A DNA stretch of 64,000 nt from Verrucomicrobiota bacterium (GTDB lineage: Bacteria > Verrucomicrobiota > Verrucomicrobiia > Limisphaerales > JADJPG01): NCBI GenBank assembly GCA_016713365.1, contig JADJPG010000013.1, positions 62,001 through 126,000 on the forward strand, given 5' to 3'. Below, one piece after another: positions 26,943-35,965 of the stretch. Every line of letters starts with the position of its first letter. Position 1 is the first letter of the stretch. A program made the translations under genes and the position numbers. Below the pieces are notes generated by a model. The model had not been told where the DNA came from, did not search any database, and was given only the letters and a program-made list of their open reading frames with translations.

Positions 26943-26994
26943 GTCAGGCACATCGCCGAAACAACGCACGCCCGGCAAGAGAAATGTTCCCTGA

Positions 26995-28482
26995 TCACTC
27001 GGAAACCACTCGATAGAAATCCAGCGGAGCGGCTGGAGAAACGGGCCACGGCGAAGTAGCTCCCGTGACATTTATCCAGGAGGGCGAATTCAGGTTCGGC
27101 GTGCGTTGCAGGCGGAACCCCGGCGGCCAGGTCAGCGTGAGAGAATTACCCTGGGCGGTGAATCCCAACTTGATCTGGCCTCCGTTGACTTTGATCACGC
27201 CGTGGTCGAAGAAAAATTGTGCGCCGGTGATTCCAGTGATCGTTCCCATGAGGTAGGCGGAACCGTCCGGTCCCATCCGGATGCTTTCCGTGATGACGGT
27301 AGCTTCGGTCCGGTTGAGCGCGGGATCCCGATAGCTGCGGTCGCGGGAGCCGTCGGGGCGCAGTCGGACCATGAATTCGGGAAGTGCGACACCAAACATC
27401 ACCAGATTGCCATCCGGCTCCACGCCGACGTAGGGCGAACCGAGGTTGGGGATCGCGGGGATGAAACCAGGGTCGATATCGCCATTGAGCCGAATGCGGT
27501 GCAATGGCCCGGGCACAGTCGCGCCTCGGTAGGTGAACCCACCGCTAATGTAGAGTTCACCCTGGGGGCTCACCCGGGCGAACGGCTCGCGAATCTGAGA
27601 CACCTCGGCGCGTCCGCCATCGGCGAAGGAAGTATCGAGCAGGCCGGATTCGTGCAGACGGAAGATTTCATATCCGCTGTATCCGACCGGCGCATTGGAT
27701 CGACCGGCGTTCACGAACGCATAGATCGTGTTCGTGGGACCGCTGACCATGTGGGTCACGAAGGCCGCGAACAAGCCCAGTTCCGCCAACGTGGGTGGAA
27801 CAAAACTTCCGACGCGGGTGCCGCTCGAATTCACCTCGGCGACTGGCAGCCGTCCCGGCGCGCCGTTGGTCGGGTTTGGGTCGAGACTGTGGTTCCCGTA
27901 AATGAACACGCGCCCGCTGAAGGAAGCCAGTGCGCCGCGCGGCTCCATTCCCGCTAGATTAGTGTCCGCCGTCCCGGCCACCGCTCCGTTCGCCGTCAGG
28001 CTGACGAACCCCGTTGAGCGCTGGAAGTTCACGTCGTTGAACTCGCCCACAACCGCGACACGTCCACTCGGAAAGATCGCCATGCCCGTCACTCTGCCTC
28101 GATTGGTAGAACCGGGAATCACCATTAGATTGGTTACGATGACGTTGGTGATCATGGAGATGTTGGTGAGAATCCTCATATCGACCACGGTTCGAAACGT
28201 GACCGGAGCAAACGCCGGGTCCAGTCTGCCGTTGGGGAGCAAGTGAGTCACTGCCGCGAGGCCCGCTCCGCCGTAGTTGGTGAAGTATCCACCCGCGAAA
28301 AGACTGCCGTCATCCGCGATCGCCAACGATGTAGGAAACACATCTGAACCGGCGATGGTGACAAAATTCGTGTCTCGTGCGCCGGGTATCTGGGCGAAGC
28401 CGGAGAACACTCCCAGGCAAAGCCACCAAACAGAAAAGCGGAGGAAGAGAGAGAGGCTAGAACCTTGAGCATCCTGATTCAT
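26995..28482 (-). CDS. Secreted beta-propeller protein with delta-60 repeats
   Basis: ATG at 28482 opens a 495-residue protein with a signal peptide (LFLRFSVWWLCLGVFSGFA). It is built of repeats typical of the delta-60 family: SLAIADDGSLFAGGYFTNYGG, HLLPNGRLDPAF, FPSGRVAVVGEFN, VSPQGELYISGGFTY, IRLNGDIDPGF, GVEPDGNLVMFG, LRPDGSRDRSY. These usually form a beta-propeller. The last 60 residues (LTLTWPPGFRLQRTPNLNSPSW ... LDFYRVVSE) match the C-terminal module of the M36 protein. It is probably exported and surface-associated; no enzymatic motif is evident. A TTGCTT/TAGCGT promoter lies right upstream, leaving a leader of only about five bases. Confidence 0.8.
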   Translation of the reverse strand: MNQDAQGSSLSLFLRFSVWWLCLGVFSGFAQIPGARDTNFVTIAGSDVFPTSLAIADDGSLFAGGYFTNYGGAGLAAVTHLLPNGRLDPAFAPVTFRTVVDMRILTNISMITNVIVTNLMVIPGSTNRGRVTGMAIFPSGRVAVVGEFNDVNFQRSTGFVSLTANGAVAGTADTNLAGMEPRGALASFSGRVFIYGNHSLDPNPTNGAPGRLPVAEVNSSGTRVGSFVPPTLAELGLFAAFVTHMVSGPTNTIYAFVNAGRSNAPVGYSGYEIFRLHESGLLDTSFADGGRAEVSQIREPFARVSPQGELYISGGFTYRGATVPGPLHRIRLNGDIDPGFIPAIPNLGSPYVGVEPDGNLVMFGVALPEFMVRLRPDGSRDRSYRDPALNRTEATVITESIRMGPDGSAYLMGTITGITGAQFFFDHGVIKVNGGQIKLGFTAQGNSLTLTWPPGFRLQRTPNLNSPSWINVTGATSPWPVSPAAPLDFYRVVSE

Positions 28483-28493
28483 AGATGCTCGCA

Positions 28494-28522
28494 ACGCTAG
28501 GTGTCCGTTATGGTGAAAGCAA
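28494..28522 (-). promoter_or_regulatory. Candidate promoter of the propeller protein gene
   Basis: Minus strand TTGCTT (28522-28517), 17 bp, TAGCGT (28499-28494), with the ATG at 28482. The expected transcript leader is about five bases or none. Confidence 0.5.
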
Positions 28523-28591
28523 GGCGACAGACTAGAAGGGAGGGGAGCTGCCGTGGCATCGTGGATTGGGAACGCTTCGCCCTTTTCTACC

Positions 28592-31366
28592 TCACCTCAT
28601 CGCCGTATCCACGCCGCGTCCATCCGCACCGCCCCCGTCGAGATCGATCAGGATGTCGCGCGGCTCGGCGCCATTGCTGGGGCCGACGATGCCGCGATTC
28701 TCGAGTTCATCCATGATGCGCGCGGCGCGGCCGTAGCCGAGCTTGAGGCGGCGTTGCAGGAGCGAAACGCTGGCCTTCTGTTCGCTGCGGATGACTTCGA
28801 TGCATTGCTCGATGAGTTCTTCGTCCTCGTCGCAGCCGCTCTCGGACACCAGGCTGACGGGCTTGGAGAGTTGCTTGTGGATCTCGACTTCGTAGCTGGG
28901 CTTGCCTTGCTGGGCGATGAAGTCCACGCAGTGCTGGATCTCCTGATCGGTGATGAGAGCGCCCTGCGCACGGATGAGCCGCGCAGAACCGGGCGGAAGA
29001 TAGAGCATGTCGCCCTTGCCCAGGAGTTTGTTCGCGCCCTGTCCGTCGAGAATAGTGCGGGAGTCCACGGCGGCGGCGACCTGGAAGGCGATACGCGCGG
29101 GGATGTTGGATTTGATGACGCCGGTGATGACGTCGACGCTGGGACGTTGCGTCGCGACGATGCAGTGTATGCCGGCGGCGCGCGCCATCTGGGTGATGCG
29201 CGCGATGGCCATTTCGACATCGGCCGGCGCGACGAGCATGAGGTCCGCGAGCTCGTCGATGATGACGACGATGTAGGAGAGCTTTTCCGGGATGACGATA
29301 TCGTCGTCGCGCGGCACGACGATTTCCTCGTCCACCTCGACGGCGAATCCATCCGCGCCGGCTTCGATCTTTTCCTTCTTCGCCATGAGCGGGAGCTCGG
29401 GCTCGGTGGGCTTGGGCGGCTGGTTCTTCGGGCGTTCGTTGAACGATTTGATGTTGCGGACGTTCACGCGCGCGAAGATCTGGTAACGCTTCTCCATTTC
29501 GTTCACGACCCAGCGCAATGCGAGGATGACCTTCTTGGGATCGTTGACTACGGGGACAACGAGGTGCGGCAGGGCGTTGTATTGCTGAAGCTCGACGACC
29601 TTGGGGTCGATCATCACGAAGCGCAGTTCGTCCGGGCGGAACTTGTAAAGCAGCGACGCGATGATGGAATTGATGCAGACGGATTTGCCGGAGCCCGTGC
29701 TTCCGGCGATGAGCAAGTGCGGCATCTCCGCGAGGTCTGCGATGATCGGGTGGCCGTAAACATCCTTGCCCAGTGCGAGTGGAATGCGCGCCTTGCTCTT
29801 GGTCCATTCCTCGGATTCGAGCAGGTCGCGCATGATGACCTTGGTCTTCACGGCGTTCGGCACCTCGATGCCGACGGAGCTCTTGCCGGGAACGGGCGCG
29901 AGAATGTTGATGCGTTCGGCCTTCAACGCCGCGGCGATGTTGTTGTTGAGGTTGACGATCTTCTCGAGCTTCACGCCCGGCGCGGGATGCAGCTCATAGC
30001 GCGTGATGGTCGGGCCCTTGGTGATGTCGCCGAGCTGCACGTCGATGTCGAACTGCGCGAGCGTCTGCTGCATGAGGCGCGCGTTGGCCATGAGTTCCTC
30101 CTTGGACTCGGTGGCCTTCACGGTCATGTCCGGGTACTGGAGGAAATCCATCGGCGGCAACTGGTAGTTGCCAATCATCGGCGTGGCCGCGACGGCGATG
30201 GGTTTCTTCTTGAGCGGCGGACGACGGCCCGAAGTGGAATTGTCGTTGAACTTGGGCTCGATGGGCGGCGCGGCAGGAGCCGCGGCGGCGGCAATGGCGT
30301 CGGGTGTCTCGGCCGGCTTCGATTCTTCGGGATCGGCAAGGCGATTGACGGCGTCCGCGGGCTCGTCGTCGGTGGACTTGGATTTGTCGACCTTGTCCTT
30401 CTTCGCGGAGTCGGCGTTCTTCCCGAGAATGTCGGAGGTGGTGGCGGCGGCGATTTCCTTGGCGGAGATCACCACGCCTTCCGCGGCGTCAGTCTCGATG
30501 ACGGGTTCGTCGAGGCGGGACTTGGCGGGCTTGCCGGCGCGGGCATTGGCACCGGGCACGCTGAGGTCGCGCACAGTCGGCGTCGGGACAGGGCGCATGT
30601 CGGCACCCAGCACGGATTTCTCCCGCTCGGCCTTGACCGGGTCTTTCTCTTTCTCCTTCGAGCGATCTTTGTCGAGCTGGTCTTGAAGTTTCTTCGCCTG
30701 CTTCTCGAGATCGCGCGCCTTCTTGGCGAGAGTGCGTTCCTCGGGCGACCAGGACTTGTTTTCCTCCGGTTCCTCATCGGTTTCGTCGGTCCCGACACCC
30801 GGAGTCACCGTCACGCGACTGCGCAGCCACGGACCGAGCTGGAAGTTCGTGAGGAAGATCAAGCTCACCGCATAGAGCAGCACGAACAGAATCGTCGCGC
30901 CGATCTGGCCAAAATTCCCGAACACGAGTTGGTTCATGATCTGGCCAAAGAACCCGCCCGCGCTGGCCGCGCCGATGTTATGACGCAGCGTCGCGAGGTA
31001 GCCGGAGTAGAGATCGAACATGCCGAGGCACGTCATGAACAGCACCGCCGCCCAGACCCAGCGGCGCCTGAGATAGCTGAGGAACTCGAACAGATGGCCG
31101 AGCCCGAAGAGCATGAGGAGGATCGGCAGCACATACGCACCGGCACCGAAGCCTTGGAACAACAGATTCGCGATGAACGCACCGGCGGCGCCGATGAGGT
31201 TGTGCGTGGTCTGATTGGGCGGGTAGCGGTTTGAGCTCACGTCACCGCGATCGAACGACAGTTGCGCCACGACCAGCAGCACCGCCATCGCGATTAACAC
31301 GATGCCGATGATGTCACTCATCCCGCGATGCTGTTGCGCGGGCGCTTTTGAATCCTTCCGAGCCAT
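28592..31366 (-). CDS. ftsK: FtsK/SpoIIIE family DNA translocase
   Basis: The 924-residue protein has four N-terminal membrane helices (residues about 15-190), a long charged and Pro/Ala-rich linker (about 200-420), and the FtsK motor: alpha domain (RYELHPAPGVKLEKIVNL), Walker A AGSTGSGKSVCINSI, Walker B YIVVIIDELADLM, and the conserved ARITQMARAAGIHCIVATQRPSVDVITGVIKSNIPARIAFQVA. The C-terminal gamma winged helix (IEVIRSEQKASVSLLQRRLKLGYGRAARIMDELE) would bind KOPS-like sequences. It pumps chromosomal DNA through the division septum and activates XerCD. An insertion at about 660-690 between motor blocks carries KKEKIEAGADGFAVEVDEE. The promoter -10 box ends eight bases before the ATG, again suggesting a leaderless message. 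Confidence 0.93.
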   Translation of the reverse strand: MARKDSKAPAQQHRGMSDIIGIVLIAMAVLLVVAQLSFDRGDVSSNRYPPNQTTHNLIGAAGAFIANLLFQGFGAGAYVLPILLMLFGLGHLFEFLSYLRRRWVWAAVLFMTCLGMFDLYSGYLATLRHNIGAASAGGFFGQIMNQLVFGNFGQIGATILFVLLYAVSLIFLTNFQLGPWLRSRVTVTPGVGTDETDEEPEENKSWSPEERTLAKKARDLEKQAKKLQDQLDKDRSKEKEKDPVKAEREKSVLGADMRPVPTPTVRDLSVPGANARAGKPAKSRLDEPVIETDAAEGVVISAKEIAAATTSDILGKNADSAKKDKVDKSKSTDDEPADAVNRLADPEESKPAETPDAIAAAAAPAAPPIEPKFNDNSTSGRRPPLKKKPIAVAATPMIGNYQLPPMDFLQYPDMTVKATESKEELMANARLMQQTLAQFDIDVQLGDITKGPTITRYELHPAPGVKLEKIVNLNNNIAAALKAERINILAPVPGKSSVGIEVPNAVKTKVIMRDLLESEEWTKSKARIPLALGKDVYGHPIIADLAEMPHLLIAGSTGSGKSVCINSIIASLLYKFRPDELRFVMIDPKVVELQQYNALPHLVVPVVNDPKKVILALRWVVNEMEKRYQIFARVNVRNIKSFNERPKNQPPKPTEPELPLMAKKEKIEAGADGFAVEVDEEIVVPRDDDIVIPEKLSYIVVIIDELADLMLVAPADVEMAIARITQMARAAGIHCIVATQRPSVDVITGVIKSNIPARIAFQVAAAVDSRTILDGQGANKLLGKGDMLYLPPGSARLIRAQGALITDQEIQHCVDFIAQQGKPSYEVEIHKQLSKPVSLVSESGCDEDEELIEQCIEVIRSEQKASVSLLQRRLKLGYGRAARIMDELENRGIVGPSNGAEPRDILIDLDGGGADGRGVDTAMR

Positions 31367-31373
31367 GCGACCG

Positions 31374-31401
31374 AGACTAGGTTTGCGCCGCCAAAGTTCA
31401 A
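31374..31401 (-). promoter_or_regulatory. Candidate promoter of ftsK
   Basis: Minus strand TTGAAC (31401-31396), 16 bp, TAGTCT (31379-31374). Seven bases separate the -10 box from the ATG at 31366. Confidence 0.5.
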
Positions 31402-31468
31402 TTCAGAAGTAGGCCGCGCGAGCGTCTATCTGCGTCCGGAGTTGGCCGGATTCACCTTCGAGAATGAT

Positions 31469-31497
31469 TTGCCCGAGGCGCCGGTCACTCCTACGCT
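31469..31497 (+). promoter_or_regulatory. Candidate promoter of the sugar isomerase/epimerase gene
   Basis: TTGCCC (31469-31474), 17 bp, TACGCT (31492-31497), 20 bases before the ATG at 31518. Confidence 0.4.
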
Positions 31498-31517
31498 CCC
31501 ACGCAACGGTCACTACC

Positions 31518-32483
31518 ATGAAAGTCGGCGTCTTCACTGTCATCCTCGGCTCCCGAAAACTGGAGGCCACTCTCGATTACCTCGCCGGCCTTGGCGTGCA
31601 GGCTGTGGAATTCGGCGCGGGCGGTTACGCGCGCTCGTCGCATTGTCCGCTCGAAGAAACGCTGGCGAGCGACAAGAAATGCCGCGAACTCCGCCGCGCC
31701 GTCGAATCACGCGGACTGCAGATTTCCGCGCTGAACGCGGCAGGAAACCCGATTCATCCGGTGCGCAAGACGGCGGCGAAGTTCCACTCGGACTTCCAGA
31801 AAGTCATCCGGCTCGCCAACAAGCTGGAGGTCGATGTGGTGATCAACTTCAGCGGATGTCCCGGCGGCGCGCCCGGCGACAAAAGCCCGAACTGGGTGAC
31901 GTGTCCGTGGCCGCCGGATTACCTGGAGATTCTCGATTACCAGTGGAACAAGGTCGTCATTCCTTACTGGGAGAAAGCTGTGGCGTTCGCACGCGGTGAA
32001 GGCATTCGCAAGATCGCGCTGGAGATGCATCCGGGCTTCGTCGTGTACAACCCCGAGACGTTGCTGCGCCTGCGCAAAGCCGTCGGGCCGGCCATCGGCG
32101 CGAACTTCGATCCGTCGCATCTGTTCTGGCAAGGCATCGATCCATGCGCCGCCGTGCGCGCTCTCAAGGGCGCCATCTGGCACTGCCACGCGAAGGACAC
32201 GGCGGTTCACGAATGGAACTCGACGACCAACGGCACGCTCGACACGAAGCATTACAGCGATGAACTCAATCGCTCGTGGATCTTCCGCACAGTCGGCTAC
32301 GGCCATCCGCGCCATTTCTGGTGCAATTTCGTCTCCACGCTCCGCATGTGCGGCTACGACGGTGTGCTCTCGATGGAACACGAGGACAGCCTGATGACCG
32401 CGCGCGAAGGTCTGGAGAAGGGCGTGCGCTTCCTCCAAAGCATCGCGCTCAGCGAGGCGAAGGGCGAAGTGACTTGGGCGTGA
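31518..32483 (+). CDS. Sugar phosphate isomerase/epimerase (xylose isomerase-like TIM barrel)
   Basis: ATG at 31518 gives 321 residues with the AP_endonuc_2 TIM-barrel fold: KVGVFTVILGSRKLEATLDYLAGLG, AVEFGAGGYA, LQISALNAAGNPIHP, VVINFSGCPGG, KIALEMHPGFVVYNPETLLRL, GANFDPSHLFWQGIDP, WHCHAKDT and GVLSMEHEDSLM. The Glu, Asp, His and Glu residues of these strands form the usual single-metal site. It should isomerise or epimerise a sugar or cyclitol in the cytoplasm; homologues are common in Verrucomicrobia next to oxidoreductases, but no such partner is adjacent here. The start upstream at 31464 would add 18 Arg-rich residues and is rejected. A TatD gene follows after 18 bases. Confidence 0.85.
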   Translation: MKVGVFTVILGSRKLEATLDYLAGLGVQAVEFGAGGYARSSHCPLEETLASDKKCRELRRAVESRGLQISALNAAGNPIHPVRKTAAKFHSDFQKVIRLANKLEVDVVINFSGCPGGAPGDKSPNWVTCPWPPDYLEILDYQWNKVVIPYWEKAVAFARGEGIRKIALEMHPGFVVYNPETLLRLRKAVGPAIGANFDPSHLFWQGIDPCAAVRALKGAIWHCHAKDTAVHEWNSTTNGTLDTKHYSDELNRSWIFRTVGYGHPRHFWCNFVSTLRMCGYDGVLSMEHEDSLMTAREGLEKGVRFLQSIALSEAKGEVTWA

Positions 32484-32501
32484 TTTTAATTCTCCGCATC
32501 T

Positions 32502-33312
32502 ATGCCTGACTTCTTCGACACTCACGCGCATCTAGATTTCCCAGACTTCGCCAACGACGTGCCGCAACTCATCGAGCGCGCCCAGGCCGCCGGCATCACC
32601 CGCATCATCAGCATCGGCACCTGATCTGGAAAGCAGCGCCCGGGCGATTGCGCTGAGTGAGCGTTTCGAGTGTGTGTACGCCGTCGCGGGCTGGCATCCG
32701 AATGACGCGCTCGCCGCGCCGGATGACATCCGCCCGCAGTTGCGCGAGATGGCGAAGCATCCCAAGGTCGTCGCCATCGGCGAGACCGGGATGGATTACT
32801 ACCGCATGCCGAGCCACAAGGAAGGCGGCACGGTGGAGCAGGACGAGATCTTCAAGCGCAAGCAGGCGCAAATCTTCCAACAGCAGCTCGAAGTCGCCGC
32901 CGAGGTCGGGCTGAACTGCGTCATCCACCAGCGGAGCGCCTTCGCGGACACGGTCGCGATGATGGAGCCTTTTGTCGGACGCGTGCACGGGCAGTTCCAT
33001 TGCTTCGTGGATGGGATCACGGAAATGCAGAGCGTTCTCGCCATGGGGTCAGTCCTCAGTTTCACAGGAATCCTTACCTTCAAGAATGCGCAAAGCATTC
33101 GGGATACGCTCGCCGCCACGCCCTTGGGCAAGTTCATGTTGGAGACCGACAGCCCGTTTCTCGCCCCGGTGCCATACCGTGGTAAACGTTGTGAACCCGC
33201 CTACGTGAAGGAGCTTTCGGAAGCTGTTGCGCAGGTGAAGGGCTGTTCGCTCGACGAACTCAGCACGGCGACGTGCGCGATGGCGCGGGAGTTTTTCCCG
33301 AAGTTGAAGTAA
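32502..33312 (+). pseudogene. tatD: TatD family metal-dependent hydrolase, interrupted by a TGA/frameshift after codon 40
   Basis: ATG at 32502 starts a TatD N-terminus (FFDTHAHLDFPDF, with the H-x-H metal motif), which reads to IISIGT and meets TGA at 32622. Skipping one base there restores the family sequence DLESSARAIALSERF, VAGWHPNDA, VVAIGETGMDYYRM, NCVIHQRSAF, GQFHCFVDG, VLSFTGILTFKNA and METDSPFLAPVPYRGKRCEP through 33312. All catalytic parts except the frame are intact, so this is either a recent mutation, an assembly error or, less likely, a +1 frameshifting site. TatD enzymes are 3'-5' exonucleases involved in DNA repair and quality control. A separate start for the long 3' part is not convincing. 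Confidence 0.85.
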
Positions 33313-33323
33313 GCCAACCGCCT

Positions 33324-33626
33324 TCAGCTCTTGGCGCCAAGCTTCGCGACGACCGTCTCCAGCGGAATCCGCTGAATCAGAATCTGTTTATGGCGTGAGG
33401 TGTTCCCGCGAATCAACTGCACGCTGCCACGCGGGCAATCGAGGACATCCGCCAGAAGCCGCAGCACGGCTTCATTCGCCGCGGAATCGACCGGCGGCGC
33501 GGTGACCTTCACTTTTAGTTCCGCCCCCATCGCCTCGCCGATCTCGTTCATCGAAGCGCGCGGCTGGACCTTGATCGACAGCACGACGCCGTCGCCTTGA
33601 GTCTTGAGATATGCGGGAGTGGACAT
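33324..33626 (-). CDS. DUF167 (YggU-like) protein
   Basis: The 100-residue protein matches the DUF167 family: GVVLSIKVQPRASMNEIGE, LKVKVTAPPVDSAANEAVLRLLADVL and VQLIRGNTSRHKQILI, with the conserved basic K-V-x-P-x-A and P-P-V-D-x-x-A-N motifs. It is a small cytoplasmic alpha/beta protein of unknown biochemical role, often next to yggT. Here it lies 16 bases after the CHASE2-cyclase gene on the same strand and is convergent with tatD. Start at 33626 is supported by the family length. Confidence 0.88.
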   Translation of the reverse strand: MSTPAYLKTQGDGVVLSIKVQPRASMNEIGEAMGAELKVKVTAPPVDSAANEAVLRLLADVLDCPRGSVQLIRGNTSRHKQILIQRIPLETVVAKLGAKS

Positions 33627-33642
33627 GGAAGAAACCGATCGG

Positions 33643-34647
33643 TCAGGGCGAAAAATCCTGGCTGGCGACCGGCGTGATGGAGCGGATGTATTCGGTGGCT
33701 CCGCCGCCTTCGCGCCACGGCACTTCGTAGATCTTCACCGGCGTCCGGAAGCCTTTCACGGTGGCGGGCTCCAGTTCCTTGCAGGTCGCGGCCAGTTCGG
33801 GATCATCTTTCTGGAGCGCGGCAAAGCACGATTCGCCGATCACGATCCGGCCGCGGCCTGACAAACCCTCCAGGCGCGAGGCCAAGTTCACTTCGCGACC
33901 AAACACGGTGAAGTTCACCGCGTCGCGTTTGGAACCCATCAGACCGACCGTCACGATGCCGGTGTTAATCCCGCTGCCCATCGACAGCAGCTTCAATGGG
34001 CGCAGTGGCGGCAGTCCCGCCTTCACGCGTTCCGGATTTCCCCGCTCGCGCCGCTCGTTCTCGATCGATCGCTCGCGGTTGAGCTGTTCGATGGCGCGCT
34101 GGGCTTCAATGGCGGCACGGACACAGCTAAGCGCGTGTTTTGGCACTGGCGTCGGTGCGTTCCAGAACGCCATGACGCAGTCGCCAACGTACTTGTCGAA
34201 TGTGCCGTCGTGCTTCTTCACGGTTTCGGCAATGGCGCCCAGATAGAGATTCACCGTCTGCAGAACTTCGCCGGCCTGTTGATCAAAGTAAGCCTCCGCG
34301 TCCGCCGGCGAGAGTTTGTGTTCGCGCACGAATTCCTCGGCCAGCGCGTGACTTTCGTCCGTCATCTCGGTGAAGCCGCGCACGTCGGAGAAGAACACGG
34401 TGACCTCGCGCCGCGCGCCTTCGAGCGAGAGTTTTTCGGCCTTGAGCAGTTCCGTGACGACATTGGGGGAAACGAGCTTGGCGAAGATGTTGCGGATGCG
34501 CCGTTGCTCGCGCTGCTCGAAGACCGCGCGATAACTGATCAGCGCCGAGTGCGTGGCAAAGAGGGTGGCCGTGGGCATCACCAGCGGCAGCCAGTAGCGC
34601 ACTTCGGAATACAAATAGAGCGACGACGTGACGTAGCGCAGCGGCAA
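33643..34647 (-). CDS. CHASE2-class adenylate/guanylate cyclase, C-terminal catalytic part (after frameshift)
   Basis: This frame holds the end of the membrane segment and the class III nucleotide cyclase domain: REVTVFFSDVRGFTEMTDES with the first metal Asp, GTFDKYVGDCVMAFWNAPTP with the second, and GINTGIVTVGLMGSKRDAVNFTVFGREVNLASRLE as the purine and transition-state segment. It closes with IVIGESCFAALQ. The frame has no plausible independent start and joins the upstream CHASE2 frame near 34640-34655 with one apparent extra base. Cyclic AMP is the likely product but the selectivity residues were not tested. The DUF167 gene follows. Confidence 0.85.
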   Translation of the reverse strand: MPLRYVTSSLYLYSEVRYWLPLVMPTATLFATHSALISYRAVFEQREQRRIRNIFAKLVSPNVVTELLKAEKLSLEGARREVTVFFSDVRGFTEMTDESHALAEEFVREHKLSPADAEAYFDQQAGEVLQTVNLYLGAIAETVKKHDGTFDKYVGDCVMAFWNAPTPVPKHALSCVRAAIEAQRAIEQLNRERSIENERRERGNPERVKAGLPPLRPLKLLSMGSGINTGIVTVGLMGSKRDAVNFTVFGREVNLASRLEGLSGRGRIVIGESCFAALQKDDPELAATCKELEPATVKGFRTPVKIYEVPWREGGGATEYIRSITPVASQDFSP

Positions 34648-35959
34648 TCACCACCACGCCGATCGCCGAGGACACGGCGCGCAGGTTCCACGTAAGAATG
34701 CCGGTGATGATACCGAGCGAGAGAATGATGTAGAGCTCCGTGGCGAAATCCGGCTGTCGGATGAAACGATCGATGATGAGCGAGTTGGCGGTGTTCCAAA
34801 AACGGCTCGTGAGATACGTGCCTTTCTCCAGCGGCGTCGCGCCGTAATCCGCCAAGTCGTTCCCGGAGGCGATGGAACCGATGATGGCAATTTTATCGCG
34901 CCAAATGGACGCGATTTCGTTCGTCTGGCCAATCTCCCGCATGCGCTGGTGCAGCAGCAAGCTGTGGGCGGACTCCTGGCGGATGCGGCGATCGTGGGAA
35001 GTCAGGCTCCAGTCGATGTAGAAGCGGCCTTCGCGATCGATCGGGATGATCCGCTCCACGTCCGGCCCGCCGCGCAGAATGATATGTTTCCCCGGCTCCA
35101 CCACCGCCTTGTTCAAGTCGAGGTTCAGGTAGCCTGCGGCGGAGGCCAAACCAAGATCCCAGACGCGTTGGCGGGTGAAAGCTTTCGAAGTGCGGACGAC
35201 TCCGTCGGCGACCTTCTCGCCCTGCCCGAGCTCCATGAGTGTCGCGAGATCAAACGTTCCATCCGGCGCGATCGGGATTCGCGTCCGCTCGTTCCCGGGG
35301 CCGGGGAAAACCACTTCGTTCGTATTGTACGAAAACCCGTCGAAGACGGAATCGGCTTCAATGATCGCATTGTGCCAGATCAAGTAATCTTCGAACGCAC
35401 GCGCGCGGCGGAGAATTCCGTCCGAATCGCGCACGGCGGAGATGTCCCCAAGACCGGCGGCGCTGCGTCGAAACGCCGGTGGCGGCACGGTTCCCTGCAG
35501 CGAACCGAGTATCACATTGCCCGCACGACGCACTTCGTCAGTGAAGAACTTGTCGGATGGAACGGCAGTGCCATCCGGCAGCTCGGTCAGCGGGTGGTCC
35601 CGGCGCACGTCGGGAAACAACACGTCGAAGGCAATTGCCTCCGCCTGCTGCGTGGCGAGTTCCTTGACGATGCGACCGTAGACGTGACGCGGCCAGTAGA
35701 GGCCGTGGCTGTAGCCGAACTGGCCGCTCTGAACGCGACGAATCGTCTCGTCGTTGATGAAAACAAACCCAAGGTTCGGCGCGCAGGCGGAAGGCTGGTT
35801 CGTCGCCGCGCGCACGCGCCAGTCAAAGGTCATCCACTCGAGGCGGCGGACGAAGAGGAAATCCTCATTGCGACTGGTGAGCGACTGGAGCAGGACCATC
35901 AAACCCGACACCGCGCAGCACAGCAGCACGGGGATGAGTTTGCCGGTTTTGAAAGTCAC
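34283..35959 (-). CDS. CHASE2-class cyclase, N-terminal sensor part; frameshifted near 34650
   Basis: The N-terminal half begins at GTG 35959 with a membrane helix (LIPVLLCCAVSGLMVLLQSL) followed by a CHASE2 sensor domain: LGFVFINDETIRRVQSGQFGYSHGLYWPR, IAFDVLFPD, GNVILGSLQG, IIPIDREGRFYIDW, AIIGSIASGNDLADYGATPLEKG. Two to three further helices follow near residue 420. The reading after about residue 435 is out of frame, as the cyclase domain continues in the adjacent frame. CHASE2 domains sense signals outside the cytoplasm. A FecR-domain protein gene lies directly upstream on the same strand, a pairing seen repeatedly with CHASE2 cyclases. The promoter -10 box ends seven bases before the GTG. 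Confidence 0.83.
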   Translation of the reverse strand: MTFKTGKLIPVLLCCAVSGLMVLLQSLTSRNEDFLFVRRLEWMTFDWRVRAATNQPSACAPNLGFVFINDETIRRVQSGQFGYSHGLYWPRHVYGRIVKELATQQAEAIAFDVLFPDVRRDHPLTELPDGTAVPSDKFFTDEVRRAGNVILGSLQGTVPPPAFRRSAAGLGDISAVRDSDGILRRARAFEDYLIWHNAIIEADSVFDGFSYNTNEVVFPGPGNERTRIPIAPDGTFDLATLMELGQGEKVADGVVRTSKAFTRQRVWDLGLASAAGYLNLDLNKAVVEPGKHIILRGGPDVERIIPIDREGRFYIDWSLTSHDRRIRQESAHSLLLHQRMREIGQTNEIASIWRDKIAIIGSIASGNDLADYGATPLEKGTYLTSRFWNTANSLIIDRFIRQPDFATELYIILSLGIITGILTWNLRAVSSAIGVVVIAAALRHVVALFVFRSALLAAAGDAHGHPLCHALGADQLSRGLRAARATAHPQHLRQARFPQCRHGTAQGRKTLARRRAARGHRVLLRRARLHRDDGRKSRAGRGIRARTQTLAGGRGGLL

Positions 35960-35965
35960 GCCGGG

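Noticed and set aside
28553..31234. Open frame of 893 codons on the strand opposite ftsK
   Set aside because: It mirrors the ftsK gene through GC-rich third positions, has an Asp/Arg/Gly/His-rich composition and no known domain; ftsK is clearly the real gene.
32502..33312. Programmed +1 frameshift in tatD
   Set aside because: No slippery CTT-TGA or upstream stimulating ribosome-binding site; three other single-base breaks in the window favour an error or mutation.
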